Below, piece by piece: positions 25,590 to 38,935 of a stretch of 64,000 nucleotides of DNA. Position 1 is the stretch's first letter. Each line of letters starts with the position of its first letter. This DNA comes from Lepus europaeus (taxonomy: Eukaryota; Chordata; Mammalia; Lagomorpha; Leporidae). Where the stretch lies: assembly GCF_033115175.1 (NCBI RefSeq), contig NC_084829.1:16628496-16692495 (forward strand). The letters are read 5' to 3'. Made by a program: the position numbers and the translations under genes. The notes below the pieces were generated by a model that worked only from the letters and a program-made list of their open reading frames with translations, did not search any database and was not told where the DNA came from.

Positions 25590-26869
25590 AAGAAATAAAG
25601 AAAAGAAAACACCAGCAAACAGAAGCTGAGGCTGCAGGCCAGCAGGAAACATATCCCTGAGCTTCAGGAATTAAAAAAAAAAAAAAAAAAAGTCCTAGCA
25701 TAGAAAGCATGCCATGAATATTGTCTATCATAGTGGGAATACTTTGTGAATTTTATTGTAAAATTATTTCTGCCCACTATATAAACAGCAAACTTAACTA
25801 CTTGTTCTGGCTAACAAAATATAAGTGGACATGATAGATGCCTAAAAAGCCATCACAAGGACCTACCACTGTTTTTTTCTATTGCAATAGGAACAGCATA
25901 TCCATAAGGTAGGACTATTTCTCTAGTCTAGATCCTAGAATGCAGAGAATGTTTTATAGAGCTGCAACTGACCCACAACTGACAGACAATATAAATAAAA
26001 GCCAGCCTTTGTTATTGTAAGCCACAGAAATGTAGGAGATTGGTAATTATCTAATAAAAAGCCAGCTGATCCTGATTAGCCCAAGCTGGCTTGTAGAATC
26101 TCAAGTCCTCTCACTGCACTAGAGGCTGCAGAGAATGCATAAGGAGTCACATATAATCCTTGCAAAGAACTCATTATCCAATGAGTAGGACAATGGAGAC
26201 AAATACAAAGCAAAACAGAAGGTAACTGTCCTAAGAAAGAAATAATGTGGTCTATGGGACATTGAAGAAAGGAAGAATTGGAAGTGGCTAACAAAATGAA
26301 AGTGTATTTGTTTAGAAATCAGTCATCAACAGAGCTCAATCTAAGACTTTTCAATGAATTGGCAAACTACCAAGTAAAACTTATTTTAAACATCTTCTAG
26401 AGTAGTCTCTTTCATAGTTTTTGATAGTGACCTTTACAATCCCAACTAAGTACCCTGTGATAAGGATCTAAAGATTTCCCCCTGAGGAATAAACTGGCTT
26501 TACAAGAAATTCATCTACCACTATTGTTCATACTGGAGCATGTTGGCCTGAAGTATGAGCAAGAGTAAAGGGGACCTGCTCATGTGTCTATCCCCTAAAT
26601 CATTATTAAAGGGATCCGAGGTGGCTACACAGAACATGTGACCACAAAACCTTATTAGAGAATTCAGCTGTAAACCTCAAGCCAATATTTATCTAACGTT
26701 TGCTTAAAGTATCTGAAATTAGAGGGAAGCTTCATAACACTTTTAATTTCATGTAAAGCAAGATTATCAAAGCAAAATCCTAAACATACTCTCTTAACCA
26801 AAATGCTTCAGTGAGTTAGAAATTTCATGGGAGAACTAACTACATCTCACAGCATGGATCAATTTCACT
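25590..26869. other. Intergenic stretch
   Basis: No gene or clear repeat is seen beyond an A run at 25673-25692. Confidence 0.5.
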
Positions 26870-27150
26870 TAGTGTTGAAAGAAATAAGCCAGATACAAAA
26901 GGGTACATGGTGCACACAGTTCAATAAAAGGAAAAGGCTGATAAACTGGACTCTCTTAAAATCAAAAGTTGATGTCCATCAAAGAACATAGAAAGGGAAT
27001 AAAAACACTAGCTACAGAGTTGGAAGTGGTATTTACATTTCTTGTGAGAAGGGCTCATGTTCAGAATATGTAAATTCCTATAGTATGTATAAAAATTCAG
27101 TTGGGAATTATTCAAAAAAACACCAAATGACCAAAAAGCAAGCAGTAATT
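26870..27150 (+). mobile_element. Old L1 ORF2 3' fragment
   Basis: 'aagccagatacaaaagggta', 'gataaactggactctcttaa', 'gtccatcaaagaacatagaa' and 'cagaatatgtaaattcctat' follow the order seen near the end of L1 ORF2, with rearrangement. Confidence 0.6.
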
Positions 27151-28899
27151 TAATCTATACCTTGTTCAAGAAATGTTGCCTCATCTCTCAAGGTTACCAA
27201 CTGCACAAACAAGGCCAAGAAGTAGCCAGACTAAAAGAGCTACCATGTGCTTGTAGTACTGGCCCATCCAGGAAGACATGTAAAAGAGCAAAATGTCTCT
27301 CCCAAAAATGGTACACTGAGTTACAATGTAAACTGCATTTCTTACTGCAAAAAGTGTTTGGAAAACACTGGCCTAAAGAATGTTTCACACTTAGCCTAAC
27401 AAGCAATTTCTTGGTGTCGTGACAAAATATTCTCTGGTGTATGTATTCTACGATCAGTCACTGAAAATGTCCTTCTCTGCCCTCACATGGGTGTGCTTCC
27501 CACATGCTCCTCCTGCCGTGCCTTCCTTCACTCCTTTCCCATGTGGTTGAAGAACTCATCGTTTTCTCCAAGATTTCATCCTCTACAAACCCTTTTCAGC
27601 AGTTTTATGAGATGCTGATAAGCCTTTTTCAGTGCAACATGCTCTACAAAGCCACTGGTGGCTTCCACACTGAAATTACAGTTTCTATTGACTCTTTTAT
27701 CCCCATTCCCAAATAAACTCTAAGTCCCCTGTGAGTAGGGTGCTTTCTTCATTTAAACAAGACCCAACCAAAACCAAATTAATACCTTAAAATAAATATC
27801 TTAAACTGAGCTCCAAAGGACTAGCCATTTATATACATGTATCCTGGCCCTCTAACACTAAATTCTTCAGAAGCACTCACTGCTGAATATTTACAGCTGT
27901 GTTGGTTTGGGGTGGGATGTGGCAACGCTGCAATGGTGATCCCAGGACATTCTTCCCTTAAAGACTCTGCCCGCAAACCTCCATCCTAGACAAACCAAGA
28001 TAGCGATAGCTAGGGTTAGTAAGATAAACAAACCTTAAAAGATAACAGTGTAGAAATGAGGTGACAGGGAAGATCAAGGAGAAAATCAAAGTCTCCCTCA
28101 GTCGCCAAAGGCAGAAAGAAGCACTGCAAAGTAATTCACACTTTCAACCTAGCCAAGAAAACTTCCTGGTGTTTCATGGAGGCCCTTCCCTTCTGCCTGT
28201 AAGTGTATGCTTTGCTTCTTCAAACATGCACTGCTCCATGAGGTTTTACTTCCCCAAACTGAACTCCAGAAACAACCTTCCCTGCCTTCAACCTTCACTT
28301 CCAGGCCTAAATATACCTGGGGAGGGTGGTGGGTACTACCCTAATCCCACGGTCTTCATAAGACATTTTTTAAAATGCCTGTGACTTCACTGCCTATGGC
28401 CACAAGTTATCTCAGGGGTCATGGAGCCCAGTGTGTTACAGCTGATCTGCCTGAAGTGAGGACAGAAAACCTGAGGGAAATCGTGCATCCCTTTGCAGTA
28501 AAAGTCCCGTTCTGAGAAATGAACACATTTTTACCTTCCCAGGCAATGTTCTATTCATAATGTGGACCACAGCAATCTGCGATTTCTATCCATTTGGTGT
28601 TCATCTTGAAACAAGTTAAGTTTCAGGGATCAAAAGAATTTCAAGTCTGTTACCAAGGGGTGAAAAATCATAGTTAAAACAGAAAAATAATTTTCAAAGT
28701 AATCTGAAAGCCCATATTTCTCTCTTGAATTTCATCTGCAGATATAGGGGTTGAGGATTAGGGTTAAGAATTTAGGCTATGGTCCCGGGTCCAGGGCACA
28801 GCTCTACAGGAATTCCCACAGATGTAGTAAAAACATTTTTTTCCAAATTTAATTCATTAACTCATCTCTTAAATCTAGGCTCTCCTGGCTAATATTAGG
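27151..28899. other. Intergenic stretch
   Basis: No gene is supported. The 107-aa frame at 28061-28384 and the 86-aa frame at 27162-27422 lack recognisable domains. Confidence 0.5.
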
Positions 28900-28910
28900 T
28901 TTCAAGTATC

Positions 28911-28968
28911 TTTTTTTTTTTTTGACAGGTAGAGTGGACAGTGAGAGAGAGACAGAGAGAAAGGTGGA
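28911..28968 (-). repeat. 58-bp 5'-truncated CSINE with target duplication
   Basis: Only the CSINE tail is present: T run, 'gacaggtagagtggacagtg', then a GAGAGA tract ending 'aaaggtgga'. It is flanked by TTTCAAGTATC at 28900-28910 and 28969-28979. The span 28980-29604 shows no gene. Confidence 0.85.
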
Positions 28969-29604
28969 TTTCAAGTATCACTTTGTCACTTAAATAAACC
29001 CTTGAAAGTCATCCTAAAATCAATGTCAACGCCCACTCAGGCACAGCTCCCAGGAGCGTCATATTCTCATCTGAGTCTTTCCATATTCCACTACAAACGA
29101 GAAACACTAAACACAAGGGTCAGAAGTCAGAGATACCTGCAGTTTCTTGGAAGATTTTCTGGTTTTGTTGTTGTTGTTCATGAACCTCAGTCAAGTTCAG
29201 AGGCTTATTTATTAACCCATAAGTCAAAAAGCCTGGGAATCTGCTAACTAAGCAAAAACAATGTTGAAGAATTATCTATTGGGATTCTTATATCTTGTAT
29301 TCTTGTATCAGAGATCATGTATCTTCCACCAAAGGGCACTAATTCTGTTAATCATGGCTAAACACATAGTGCTACATCAAAGGCAAAGAAAGATCATGCA
29401 TTATATTTCTAGACTCAAATACGATATTTGCTCCCTATCTAACCAATCATCATTGCTTCCAACTTCAAAATTTATGTTTCATCTATAAAACTGGAAGCAG
29501 CAAAATAACAATAAAAGGTCTGCACATAAGAAATATAAAAACAATGCTTAAATTAGTTATTTTCTCTGACTAAACCAATGCAAACTACACTATAATTTTC
29601 TTTC

Positions 29605-29888
29605 ATTTCCATTTTATTTAAAAGGTGGAGAGGTGGAGAAAGACAGCAGACAGAGGGGGATCTTCCATCTGCTTGGTTAACTCCCCGAATACCCTCAACA
29701 GTCAGGGCTGGGCCAGGTCAAAGCCAAGAAGCCAATCCAGATCTCCAACATGGGTGCCAGGGATCCAAATATTTGTACCTTCAAGGGTGCCCATCAGCAG
29801 TAATCTAGAATTGGAAGCAGAGACAGGACCAGGAACAGACACTCCAATACAGGATGTGGGAGTCCAAGCAGCATCTTAACTGCCCCAG
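29605..29888 (-). repeat. Old CSINE, inverted
   Basis: Reverse-strand SINE order: T/A tail, 'gatcttccatctgcttggtt', 'ccagatctccaacatgggtg', and a head complement ending 'gcagcatcttaactgcc'. Confidence 0.7.
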
Positions 29889-30106
29889 TATGTAATTTTT
29901 AAATGACCTTACCTTATGAGTTGTAAAACTTCATTCTGAGAAGTAGATATGATTTCAGGGCCTTAGTCTAAGTCACTTTTCAGTGACTTTTCACATCAAC
30001 ATTCCTAAAGACAAAGTATCGATACATTTAAACTTTCACCATCCTCTTCTTTTGGTGCTAACATCTGATGCAATAAGAGGCCTGGGGAATATCCTCACCA
30101 CATAAG

Positions 30107-30931
<825 letters not shown>

Positions 30932-31196
30932 TTAGAGCTGACACCTTATTCACACCTCTGGCCTTGATTCCTGAAATAATACATAGACTTTTTAAACGGA
31001 TGTTATTCCCAGCTGCTAAAGTAATGTATTGTGATGCAGACTTAGCGAGGGCTCTCCTACATGTTTGGTAATCCCAGCACACACCAATCATATGGCAGCC
31101 ACATCAAATGTTTTCATTCAGCCTGTACCATGATACATCACAGAGCTACTGGAATGAATACCTGACCCAAATGGCTATTTAAATGTAGCCTCCGGG

Positions 31197-31510
31197 CCCA
31201 CACTGACGCATAGGGGTTAAAGCTACCGCTTGCAGTGCCAGCATCCCATAAGGGCGCTGGTTCAAGTCCCAGCTGCTCCATTTCTGATCCAGCTCTCTGC
31301 TATGGCCTGGGAAAGAAGTGGAAGATAGCCCAAGTCCTTAAGCCCCCTGCACCGACGTGGGAAACACAGAAGAAGCTCCTGGCTCCAGAGAAGCTAAGCC
31401 CTGGCCATTGTGGCCATTTGGGGAGTGAACCAGAGGATGGAAGACCTCTTTCTCTCTTTGCCTCTGTAACTTTGCCTTTCAAATAAGATAAATACATCTT
31501 TTTAAAAAAA
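31197..31510 (+). repeat. CSINE
   Basis: 'gcagtgccagcatcccataa', 'gatccagctctctgctatgg', 'gtgaaccagaggatggaaga' and an AT-rich tail. It lies upstream of the eight-finger exon on the opposite strand. The following 31511-32169 has no recognised gene. Confidence 0.85.
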
Positions 31511-32169
31511 GTATCCTCTATAAAGGTATCTAAAACAGAATCTGGGATATAAAAATAACAGAATTTCTACCTTGAAAGACTTCATACTTAACTAAATTGG
31601 AAAATAAGGCAGAAATCGAAGAATTTCACAGACACAGATGAAGGAATACAGAATTAGATAAGGAAAAAGGAATAGAAGCTCAATCAGAAATTTGGAAAAA
31701 CGACAGTATCATTGACAGGTATGTTTTACCACCCACAGAAGTCCACATTGCTGGAGCTGGAAGAGATACAGTGGACAGCAGAAGCTCTGCCCTGGCAATG
31801 CCATTATTATTGCAAGCAGCTGCTGTCGCTATGACACTCTGTATCTTAGCAACAGGGATGTTCTGTCTCCTCTGCAAGTGTGACAAAGTACACCCTTCCC
31901 GTCTCTAAAGGCAAGCCCATCCCATCTTCAAAGCTCAGATTAAGGTGTGAAGAACATAGCCGATGGCTGACACTATCTGAACCTCTAGCAACAAACCCCA
32001 ATGTTGCTACCTAACTGGATAAAACTTTTGCTCCAAACTCAAAATTACACTAATTATTCCTCTCTGCCTTTTTCCATTCAACGAACTGGCTAACAGTGAT
32101 CAGCTGACATTTTGCACTCTTGAGAATGGCACTTCACCTCTATGGTCGCCCACCCTCCAACCTATTGTA

Positions 32170-32690
32170 AGACTCCTTAAGCAGGCGTCCCACAAACCGG
32201 ACCCCAGAAACACAGACTCCACTCCAATCGATGCAAAGGCAAGAGGAAAGTTTATTTCATTTGCAAATGGGCCGTCTCAGTAGCACCCTCTAGTGAGATG
32301 CAGAGAGAGAGAACGGCCCCGAACATCAGCTTTACTGGATATTTAAAGCTCAAAACCACAGCATTAGCATATCTAGTCGTGTTAAAGTTCTATTGGATAT
32401 GTTAATGGTTACTGGGTAAGGGTTTGGGATGGGGGTAACGCGGGCAGTTTCTTCTTATCAGCTTAAGCAAGCAGGGTGGGGGTGGCAGTAAGACCTTGGT
32501 ATGTCATAACAGGATATGGGTTGGGGAAATTCCGTTCTCCCCTGTTCTCTAAAGATATCACATATTTTGCAAGCTTAGCCAACTCATACAGAAGCAAGAA
32601 AAATGCGGTTAGCCTTGAGTCCTGTTAATCCCAGTTCCTCCATTTTGTCTCAACTTCGTCTTTTCACTATAACTTCATATAATGTTGACA
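32170..32690 (-). mobile_element. Solo LTR, gammaretrovirus-like (fossil)
   Basis: Read on the minus strand it has U3-like text with 'gacgaagttgagacaaaatg', a TATA-like 'gagctttaaatatccagtaa' near 32340 and an AATAAA near 32250, then a short end near 32170. No coding part is seen. Borders are approximate. Confidence 0.55.
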
Positions 32691-32829
32691 ACAAGTCTAA
32701 CCCCAATCGCGCAACATCCCACCCCACTCCACGCCCCCCCCTCAAAAGCTCACAGAGAGCTGGGGACACAGGGCTAAGAGAAAATACGGTTGTAGCCTTC
32801 CACCCTGCCCCCAGAAAGTCAGCCCTGTC

Positions 32830-33300
32830 TGCTGAGGAGCCTTCCGGTCCTCGAGGCTCTTCCAAGGCCCGGGGGCACTGGACCCTGGACGCCGGCCTGG
32901 AGACGCCCTCGCCGCAAGTCGCGGGCTCTCAGGGAAGTCGGTTCAGCCAGGCGCAGCGAGAGAAAGGAAGGGATGGAGGAAGCGGGAGGAGAAAGGGCAG
33001 CCAGGAAACGGGAGGGAGAGAGCAAGGGTCGGAGTACGAGAGCAGGCGGGAAGGAGGGGGCTGGGAAGGGAGGGAAATAGCGGAGCTGAGGCGACCGGGT
33101 TAGAACGCGCTTTCTCCCTTCCTCCAAGACTGCTCACCTCGGGGCTCCCACAAAACCTAGGCCAAAGTCACGGGAAACTCACTGGCAGCACCGCCACTAC
33201 ACGAAACCCACCGAGCGACTGCAGGCAGCCGGCGGCCTAGAGCGGGCGACTTGCGCAGACTCCCGCCCCCGGCAGCTGCCGAGCCGCTCTAGGATCCCGG
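32830..33300 (-). promoter_or_regulatory. CpG-rich promoter and candidate first exon of the eight-finger gene
   Basis: A GC- and CpG-rich block. On the minus strand it has a consensus donor CGAG|GTGAGCA, with an exon ending at 33138 and a probable transcription start around 33200-33260. It is about 2.2 kb upstream of the zinc-finger exon on the same strand. Purine-rich reading frames here (for example 32603-33103 plus) are low complexity and not credible proteins. Confidence 0.5.
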
Positions 33301-33989
33301 AGGCCTCCCTCTCAGTGGTCGGCGAGCTGACGCGACTGGAAGAGAAGCAGCATCAAGTGCAGAGGAGACTCTCCAACACTTCTAATACTTCCCTCTTTCA
33401 AGTCTGAGGATAAGCACTCGCAGCCGGGCTCACAGGAAGCCCAACAAGATGGTTTTAAAGCACTTGATATATATTTTTGTATTTTTATATTTAAATAACT
33501 AGGAAACGGTCCATAAAACCGCCCGAAACAGAAGAATTTAACACAAATTTTGGGAAACAATGCCATCAATGTGTCATGTATGACAAGAATTGGCATTCTA
33601 AGTCATCCTATGCAAACACTCATTAAATGAGCAATTACTTAATATATATTTATTGAGGTCCTATCAGGTTCAAACCTGGAATATTATGGCAAATGTCAGA
33701 AAAAGACAATGTTTTTCCCTTCAGAATACATTCCTCTCACATGTTCCAGTGGAGGCAACACGAACAGACAGCCATATAAAGCTTGTGACATGAACAAGCT
33801 AGCATAGGTAAATAATGGCATATGTAATGGTAGTTATCTTCTCACCTAAAGTAGGTCTGATGATCAGTGTCCAAGTAAGCAAATTCCCCCATGCCTCCCA
33901 GCTTTTTTTTAGTGATCTCACTTATAGTTTTATTCTTGAAATCTTAGTTTAGCTAGTCCACTTCCATACCCCCTTGGGTGTTTTAAAAT
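33301..33989. other. Intergenic stretch
   Basis: No gene is seen; there is no SCAN-domain coding sequence on the minus strand. Confidence 0.5.
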
Positions 33990-34490
33990 ATACATTATTT
34001 ATTCAGTAAATTGTTTTACTTTTTAAAAAATGTGTAACTGACATATAAAGTTATACATATTAATTGGCTACTATGTGATGTTTTGATACACATATCATTG
34101 TGTAATGTCCAGTCAGTGTATCTGTTTCATCAAACATTTTACATGTCTTTATGTAGATAACATCCCCAATCCTATCCTCTAGTTTTTTAAAACACAGAAA
34201 TATATGTTGGCCTCTTAGGATGAATGTGGTAGAATTTCCGTTTTTGTTTTTCAAAACAGTTTAAGAAGTATTGGAGCTAATTCTTTAAATGTTTGGTTGA
34301 ATTCAGCAGTGAAGTTCTCTGTTTCTGGACTTTTCTTTGTTAGAAGACATTTTGCTACTGATTCAATCTTGCTACTTATTAATGGTCAGTTTAGGTATAT
34401 TCTATTCATTCATAACTCAATCTTGATAAGGTGTTTGTGTACAGGAATTTGCCATTTCTTCTAGGTTATTGATTCTGCAACATAACTGAT
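33990..34490 (-). mobile_element. Old L1 fragment
   Basis: 'actatgtgatgttttgatac' with 'catcaaacattttacatgtc' and 'ttgaattcagcagtgaagtt' + 'ctctgtttctggacttttct' are antisense L1 text, the second part from ORF2. Confidence 0.65.
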
Positions 34491-36089
34491 CCTTAAACTA
34501 GGGACGTCCTGTAGACCGATGTCAAAGGGTTTTGTCCAGCACAGGGAAAATTGGAGTCTGAGGGTGATGGGGAGGCTAGTTCTTTCAATGCCCACATCAC
34601 ATTTCATCAAAAGGAGCCCCACTTGCTTGTTTGTGCATTCTGTGGATGCAGGGTGGGAGGGAGGAGTTAGGATTGATTGAAAAAAGAAAAAATCTATTAG
34701 ATGTCAATATTTTAATAATAATGCATCATAACAATTTTCTTGTCATGTGAATGTTGACTGAGGTCATCTTCATAGAGCCTTAGTCTCTTTGTTGTGAATT
34801 GTAAACATTCATTTATGTTTAAGTATGTTAACATTTTGACATTCATTGCAAGTGAAATACTGCATTCTCCCCTTTTATTTTAATGTAGTGTTATTTTTGT
34901 TTGATGGAATTTATGTATTGAAAATACAACTGCGTTTCTGTTGTGGGCAAAAAAAAAAGAAAAAGAAAAAAGAAAAAAATCCTGAACAAGCCAACCACAA
35001 GTCCAACATGGAGTAGAGCAGTCCATAGAAGAAAGTGTGCTTCTCTGAACCCATGTCCCTGACCCCTGAGAGAGGTAAACACAGAGTTCTTAGTCATAAA
35101 ATAAAGAGATGATGAGGTTTGGCCATTCCTAAATAAAAGCCACTCATCTCTCTGCTAACAGGTATCTTCATTCAAGTCCAGGGAGTCTTCCCTCTCAAAA
35201 CTCCCAGTATTTGGCTGCTGCACCACCTACCCAGTCTCCTTTCCCTGTTGCAGCCTAGATTCTCATAGACACATCATCTCAAGGCAAAGACAGATAAATC
35301 GGAACTCAAAGCCAGGTGAATACAAGGAGGCTGTGTGTCCAGTACTTCAAACTGCATGCCTCCCACTCCCTGGTCCCTTATCCCGCTCCACTCTTTTCTC
35401 CGGAGAACTTGACAGCTCCTAAAATCCCACACAATTTACTTATTTATGTTTGTTATCTGTTTCTCCTCAGCTTGAAAATCAACTCCAGTCTCTCTCCCTT
35501 GCTCCGCTGATGCAATCGAGCATCGGTCAGTGCCTGGCTTTTAGCAGAGCTCGACCACTGTTGCCAAGAGACCAAAAGGACACAGGAAATCCAGGTCAAG
35601 TTCGCAGGCTGAAACCATAAGCAGGTTTGTGTAAGCACCACGTCCACCCACCCTACCCCACATCACGCTTCTGGCCAACCCACAGATGCTTAAAAAGGAG
35701 AAGAACAGGCACAAATTTAGAAAAATCACAATGTTCAGAATGAAAGCCAAGAGAACTATTAAAAGTTGTCCACGCTGGGATCTGTATTTTGTTAATGGTT
35801 CTCAAGTTTACTGTAGGGACATGAAGGGAACTGCACTGAAAAGGAATTCTGTCAGGACGTCTACCCTTGGGGAAAGCAGGCACCGGTCCTGCCTTGTGCC
35901 TCCCATTATGATAGACTTCTGGTCTTTAACAAACGCTGTTCCCATAGGAACGGTGAAAATCAAAGCATGCAGAGTTGCTTTTTTCCCAAAACACACCGAG
36001 CGAAAAGTTTCATTCTAAAATATACGGTTTAGATAAACAAACAAAACTGTAAAATAATTCCTTTGGAATAAAAGGCCCTCCATATCTCT
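34491..36089. other. Intergenic stretch
   Basis: No gene is supported. It includes an A/G-rich tract at 34950-34980. The 110-aa plus frame at 35686-36018 has no domain. Confidence 0.45.
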
Positions 36090-36110
36090 GTCTCTGTGGC
36101 GCAATCGGTC

Positions 36111-36156
<46 letters not shown>

Positions 36157-36163
36157 AGGGACG
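36090..36163 (+). tRNA. tRNA-Asn (GTT)
   Basis: A 74-nt gene with acceptor arms GTCTCTG / CAGGGAC and discriminator G, and anticodon loop CTGTTAA. A box: TGGCGCAATCGG. B box: GGTTCAAGCCC, where the usual vertebrate Asn gene has GGTTCGAGCCC. The A at that position still fits the B-box consensus. The first T4 run lies about 40 nt downstream, so termination may be late or leaky. It stands apart from the main cluster. Confidence 0.93.
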
Positions 36164-37202
36164 AGTGCTCTTTGTAATTTCCTGGTAAATGCCGCCGCTA
36201 CATTTTCACAATTTAAAAGAGGACCCTAGATTAGAATTTACCAAACTCCAAACGCCCCCACGTAACGCATTTCTGGCCACCTGCCAGAGCTCTCCAGGGG
36301 CACCAGCAGACTCAGGTTCCTAAGGATGATCTCGGGCACTTTCCATATTGTTAGCACTCTCTACCAAAAATGACAAAGTCCTCTCTCCTTCAACTCCGCA
36401 GCCCCCAATTCCACTTCTGGGAAGAATTTGCACCTTGACTGGATCTGTACTGTGAAAACTAACCCGGGTCAAGGTTATTATTACAGCGGGTGAAAGAAAA
36501 AGATTAGAGGAAGCTGCAGGGCCTGGCTAAATTATCAGGGGATAATTCGGGGGCAAAGGCGGAAAATACGAAGGAGCTCCCGCTACGGGTTTGCCCGGGG
36601 TGCTGGTAACTGAAGGTCACTGAAGGTCGGAAGCAGACCATGCCTGCCCCTGGGACAGGCTCAGCGAAGTCGTTACAGGAGCACGAGAGAGGCTCCTTCG
36701 CTTTCTGTTCCTGTCTGTCCCCGGCACTCGCTGGGAGCGGACGCCCCAAGTCCTCTTCTTAGCCTGTCCTCCAGGGCTTTGAGGCCCCTGGGCTGCGTCT
36801 ACCGCGGACCTCGGAATGCGTTACCTGTTCATTCCGTGGTCTCCTCTTCACGTAAGAAATGATACCGCAAATCCCTGGTTCCACTGGTTTCCTAGGAAAA
36901 GTTCATTGCTTTTTAAGAATGGGTATTTCATTTCTTGCTTTCTCTTCTTACCCTAATGCGTCTATGTAACTATCAATTTTTGGCTTCCCTTTCTATTTTC
37001 ATTAACTTTATTAAAAAGTAACATTTTTTTCTAGTGGACTATTTTACCTTCCCTGTTCACTTATTCTCTTTTTAGAAATGTCAGAACTGAAATATCTCAT
37101 TCAATTAACATGTTTGGGATGTTTTGAACAACTTCCTTTTAAATGTTTGTAGTTTCCCCTCATTTTCATTTCTTCTCTTTTTTGTTTTTTATCTCATTTT
37201 CA
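36164..37202. other. Intergenic stretch with a modest GC-rich part
   Basis: 36480-36860 is more GC-rich than its flanks but has no coding or promoter signature I can defend. The 81-aa minus frame at 36504-36749 is unassigned. Confidence 0.45.
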
Positions 37203-37476
37203 TTTTTTAAGATGTATGTATTTGAAAGGCAGAGTTACACAGAGAGGAAGAGACAGAGATCTTTCATTTGCAGATTCACTCCCCAGATGACCACTGGGCC
37301 AGGCTGAAGCCAGGAGCTTCTTCCTGGTCTCCCGAGTGGGCCCGAACACTGATTGCTTTCCCAGCAGCATTAACAGGCAGGTGGCTTGGAAGTGGAGCAG
37401 CTGGGACAGGAACCCGTGTTCATGAGGGTTGCCTCCCAAGGAGAGGCTTAACTCCTTGTGCCACAATGTCAGCTCC
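37203..37476 (-). repeat. CSINE, inverted
   Basis: 'gtatgtatttgaaaggcaga' tail side, 'gaagccaggagcttcttcct', 'ggtctcccgagtgggc', and a head complement 'cttgtgccacaatgtcagct'. Confidence 0.8.
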
Positions 37477-37559
37477 TTTTCTCACATTTTGTTTGAAGAT
37501 TTATTAGCAGACCTGCGCCTTTCTCCCCTCCTCTTCCTAGCTGAGTGACCATTACGTTA

Positions 37560-38490
37560 CTCTACTTCTATGAAATCAATTTTTTAGCTTCCCTATTTGC
37601 AAGAGAAAATGTGGCATCTGTCTCACTATGCCTCGCTTATTGTAATGACAGGATTTCATTTTTTTTCATTCCATGTGAGTAGTATTATATATCATATCTT
37701 CCTTACCTATTATGGCCATTTGGTTGATTCTTATCTTGCCTATTGTGAATACCATGACAGTAAATTGAAGAGAATGTGGGCATCTCTTCAGTATGCGGAC
37801 TTTTTCTTTGGATAGACACCCAGTAGTGGAATAACTGGATCATGCAGCATCTGTATTTTCAGTTATTTGAGGAACCTCCATTCTGATTTCCATAACAGCA
37901 GTTCTAATTTACATTCCCAGTCACTATATAAGAGTTTCCCTTTCTCTGCATCCATGCCAGCATGATTTAAATTTTTCTGTCCTTTGATAATGGTCAGTCT
38001 AACTGTGAGGGGATATTTCACTGTAGTTTTGATTTGCACTTCCCTGCTGTTTAGTTTTTTTCTTTCCTATACTCATTACCCATTTGTATAACTTCTTTTA
38101 TGTAATGTCTACTCAGGTCATTTGCCCATTTCAAAAATCAGATTGAGTTTTTTGCTGTTTTATTTTTTGAAATTTCCTCAGTATATTAACCCCTTGTTGA
38201 ATGAATTATTTGCAAGTATTTTCTCCCATTCAATAATTTGGCCCTTCACTCTGCTGATTGTTTTGTTGTGCAGAAGCTTGTTAGATAATCTGATAAAATC
38301 CTATTTGTCTCTGTTGCCTGTGCCTTTGGAGTCTTACCCCCCCAACCCCCCAAAAAAAAATCACTGCCTATACTGATATCTTAAAGGATTTTCCTTATAT
38401 TTTCTTCCAGTAGTTTCATATAGTTTTGGATCTTAGATTTAGGTCTTTAATGCATTTTGAGTTGACTTTTGCATATTGTTGGAAGGGCAG
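37560..38490 (-). mobile_element. L1 ORF2/3' region fragment (left part)
   Basis: Antisense L1 text in order: 'tggatagacacccagtagtg', 'aggaacctccattctgattt', 'tagttttgatttgcacttcc', 'tgaatgaattatttgcaagt' and 'aatgcattttgagttgactt'. It continues after the CSINE at 38864. It carries many differences from active L1 and is not coding. Confidence 0.8.
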
Positions 38491-38505
38491 GAGACTCTAG
38501 TTTCA

Positions 38506-38848
38506 TTTTTTTTTTTTTTTTAATTTTTTTGACAGGCAGAGTGGACAGTGAGAGAGACAGAGAGAAAGGTCTTCCTTTGCCGTTGGTTCACCCCCCAATG
38601 GCCACTCCTGCTGGTGCGCTGCAGCCGGCGCACCACGCTGATCAGAAGCCAGGAGCCAGGTGCTTCTCCTGGTCTCCCATGTGGGTGCAGGGCCCAAGGA
38701 TCTGGGCCATCCTCCACTGCACTCCCGGGCCACGGCAGAGAGCTGAACTGGAAGAGGAGCAACTGGGACAGAATCCGGCGCCCCAACAGGGACTAGAAAC
38801 CGGGGTGCTGGCGCTGCAGGCGGAGGACTAGCCTACTGAGCAGGCCTA
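38506..38848 (-). repeat. CSINE inserted in L1
   Basis: T-rich tail side, 'gacaggcagagtggacagtg', 'cctggtctcccatgtgggtg', and GC-rich head complement. It is flanked by GAGACTCTAGTTTCA at 38491-38505 and 38849-38863, the target duplication within L1. Confidence 0.93.
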
Positions 38849-38863
38849 GAGACTCTAGTTTCA

Positions 38864-38935
38864 ATCTTCCACATGTGGATATCCAGTTTCCCCAGGCTAT
38901 GAACCTTGATACAATGAAATTAGTTAGTCCAAAAT
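38864..38935 (-). mobile_element. L1 fragment (right part)
   Basis: Continuation of the interrupted L1: 'atcttccacatgtggatatc' + 'cagtttccccaggctatg'. Confidence 0.65.

Noticed and set aside
32603-33103. 166-aa plus frame at the CpG island
   Set aside because: Low-complexity, purine-rich sequence over a promoter; no domain.
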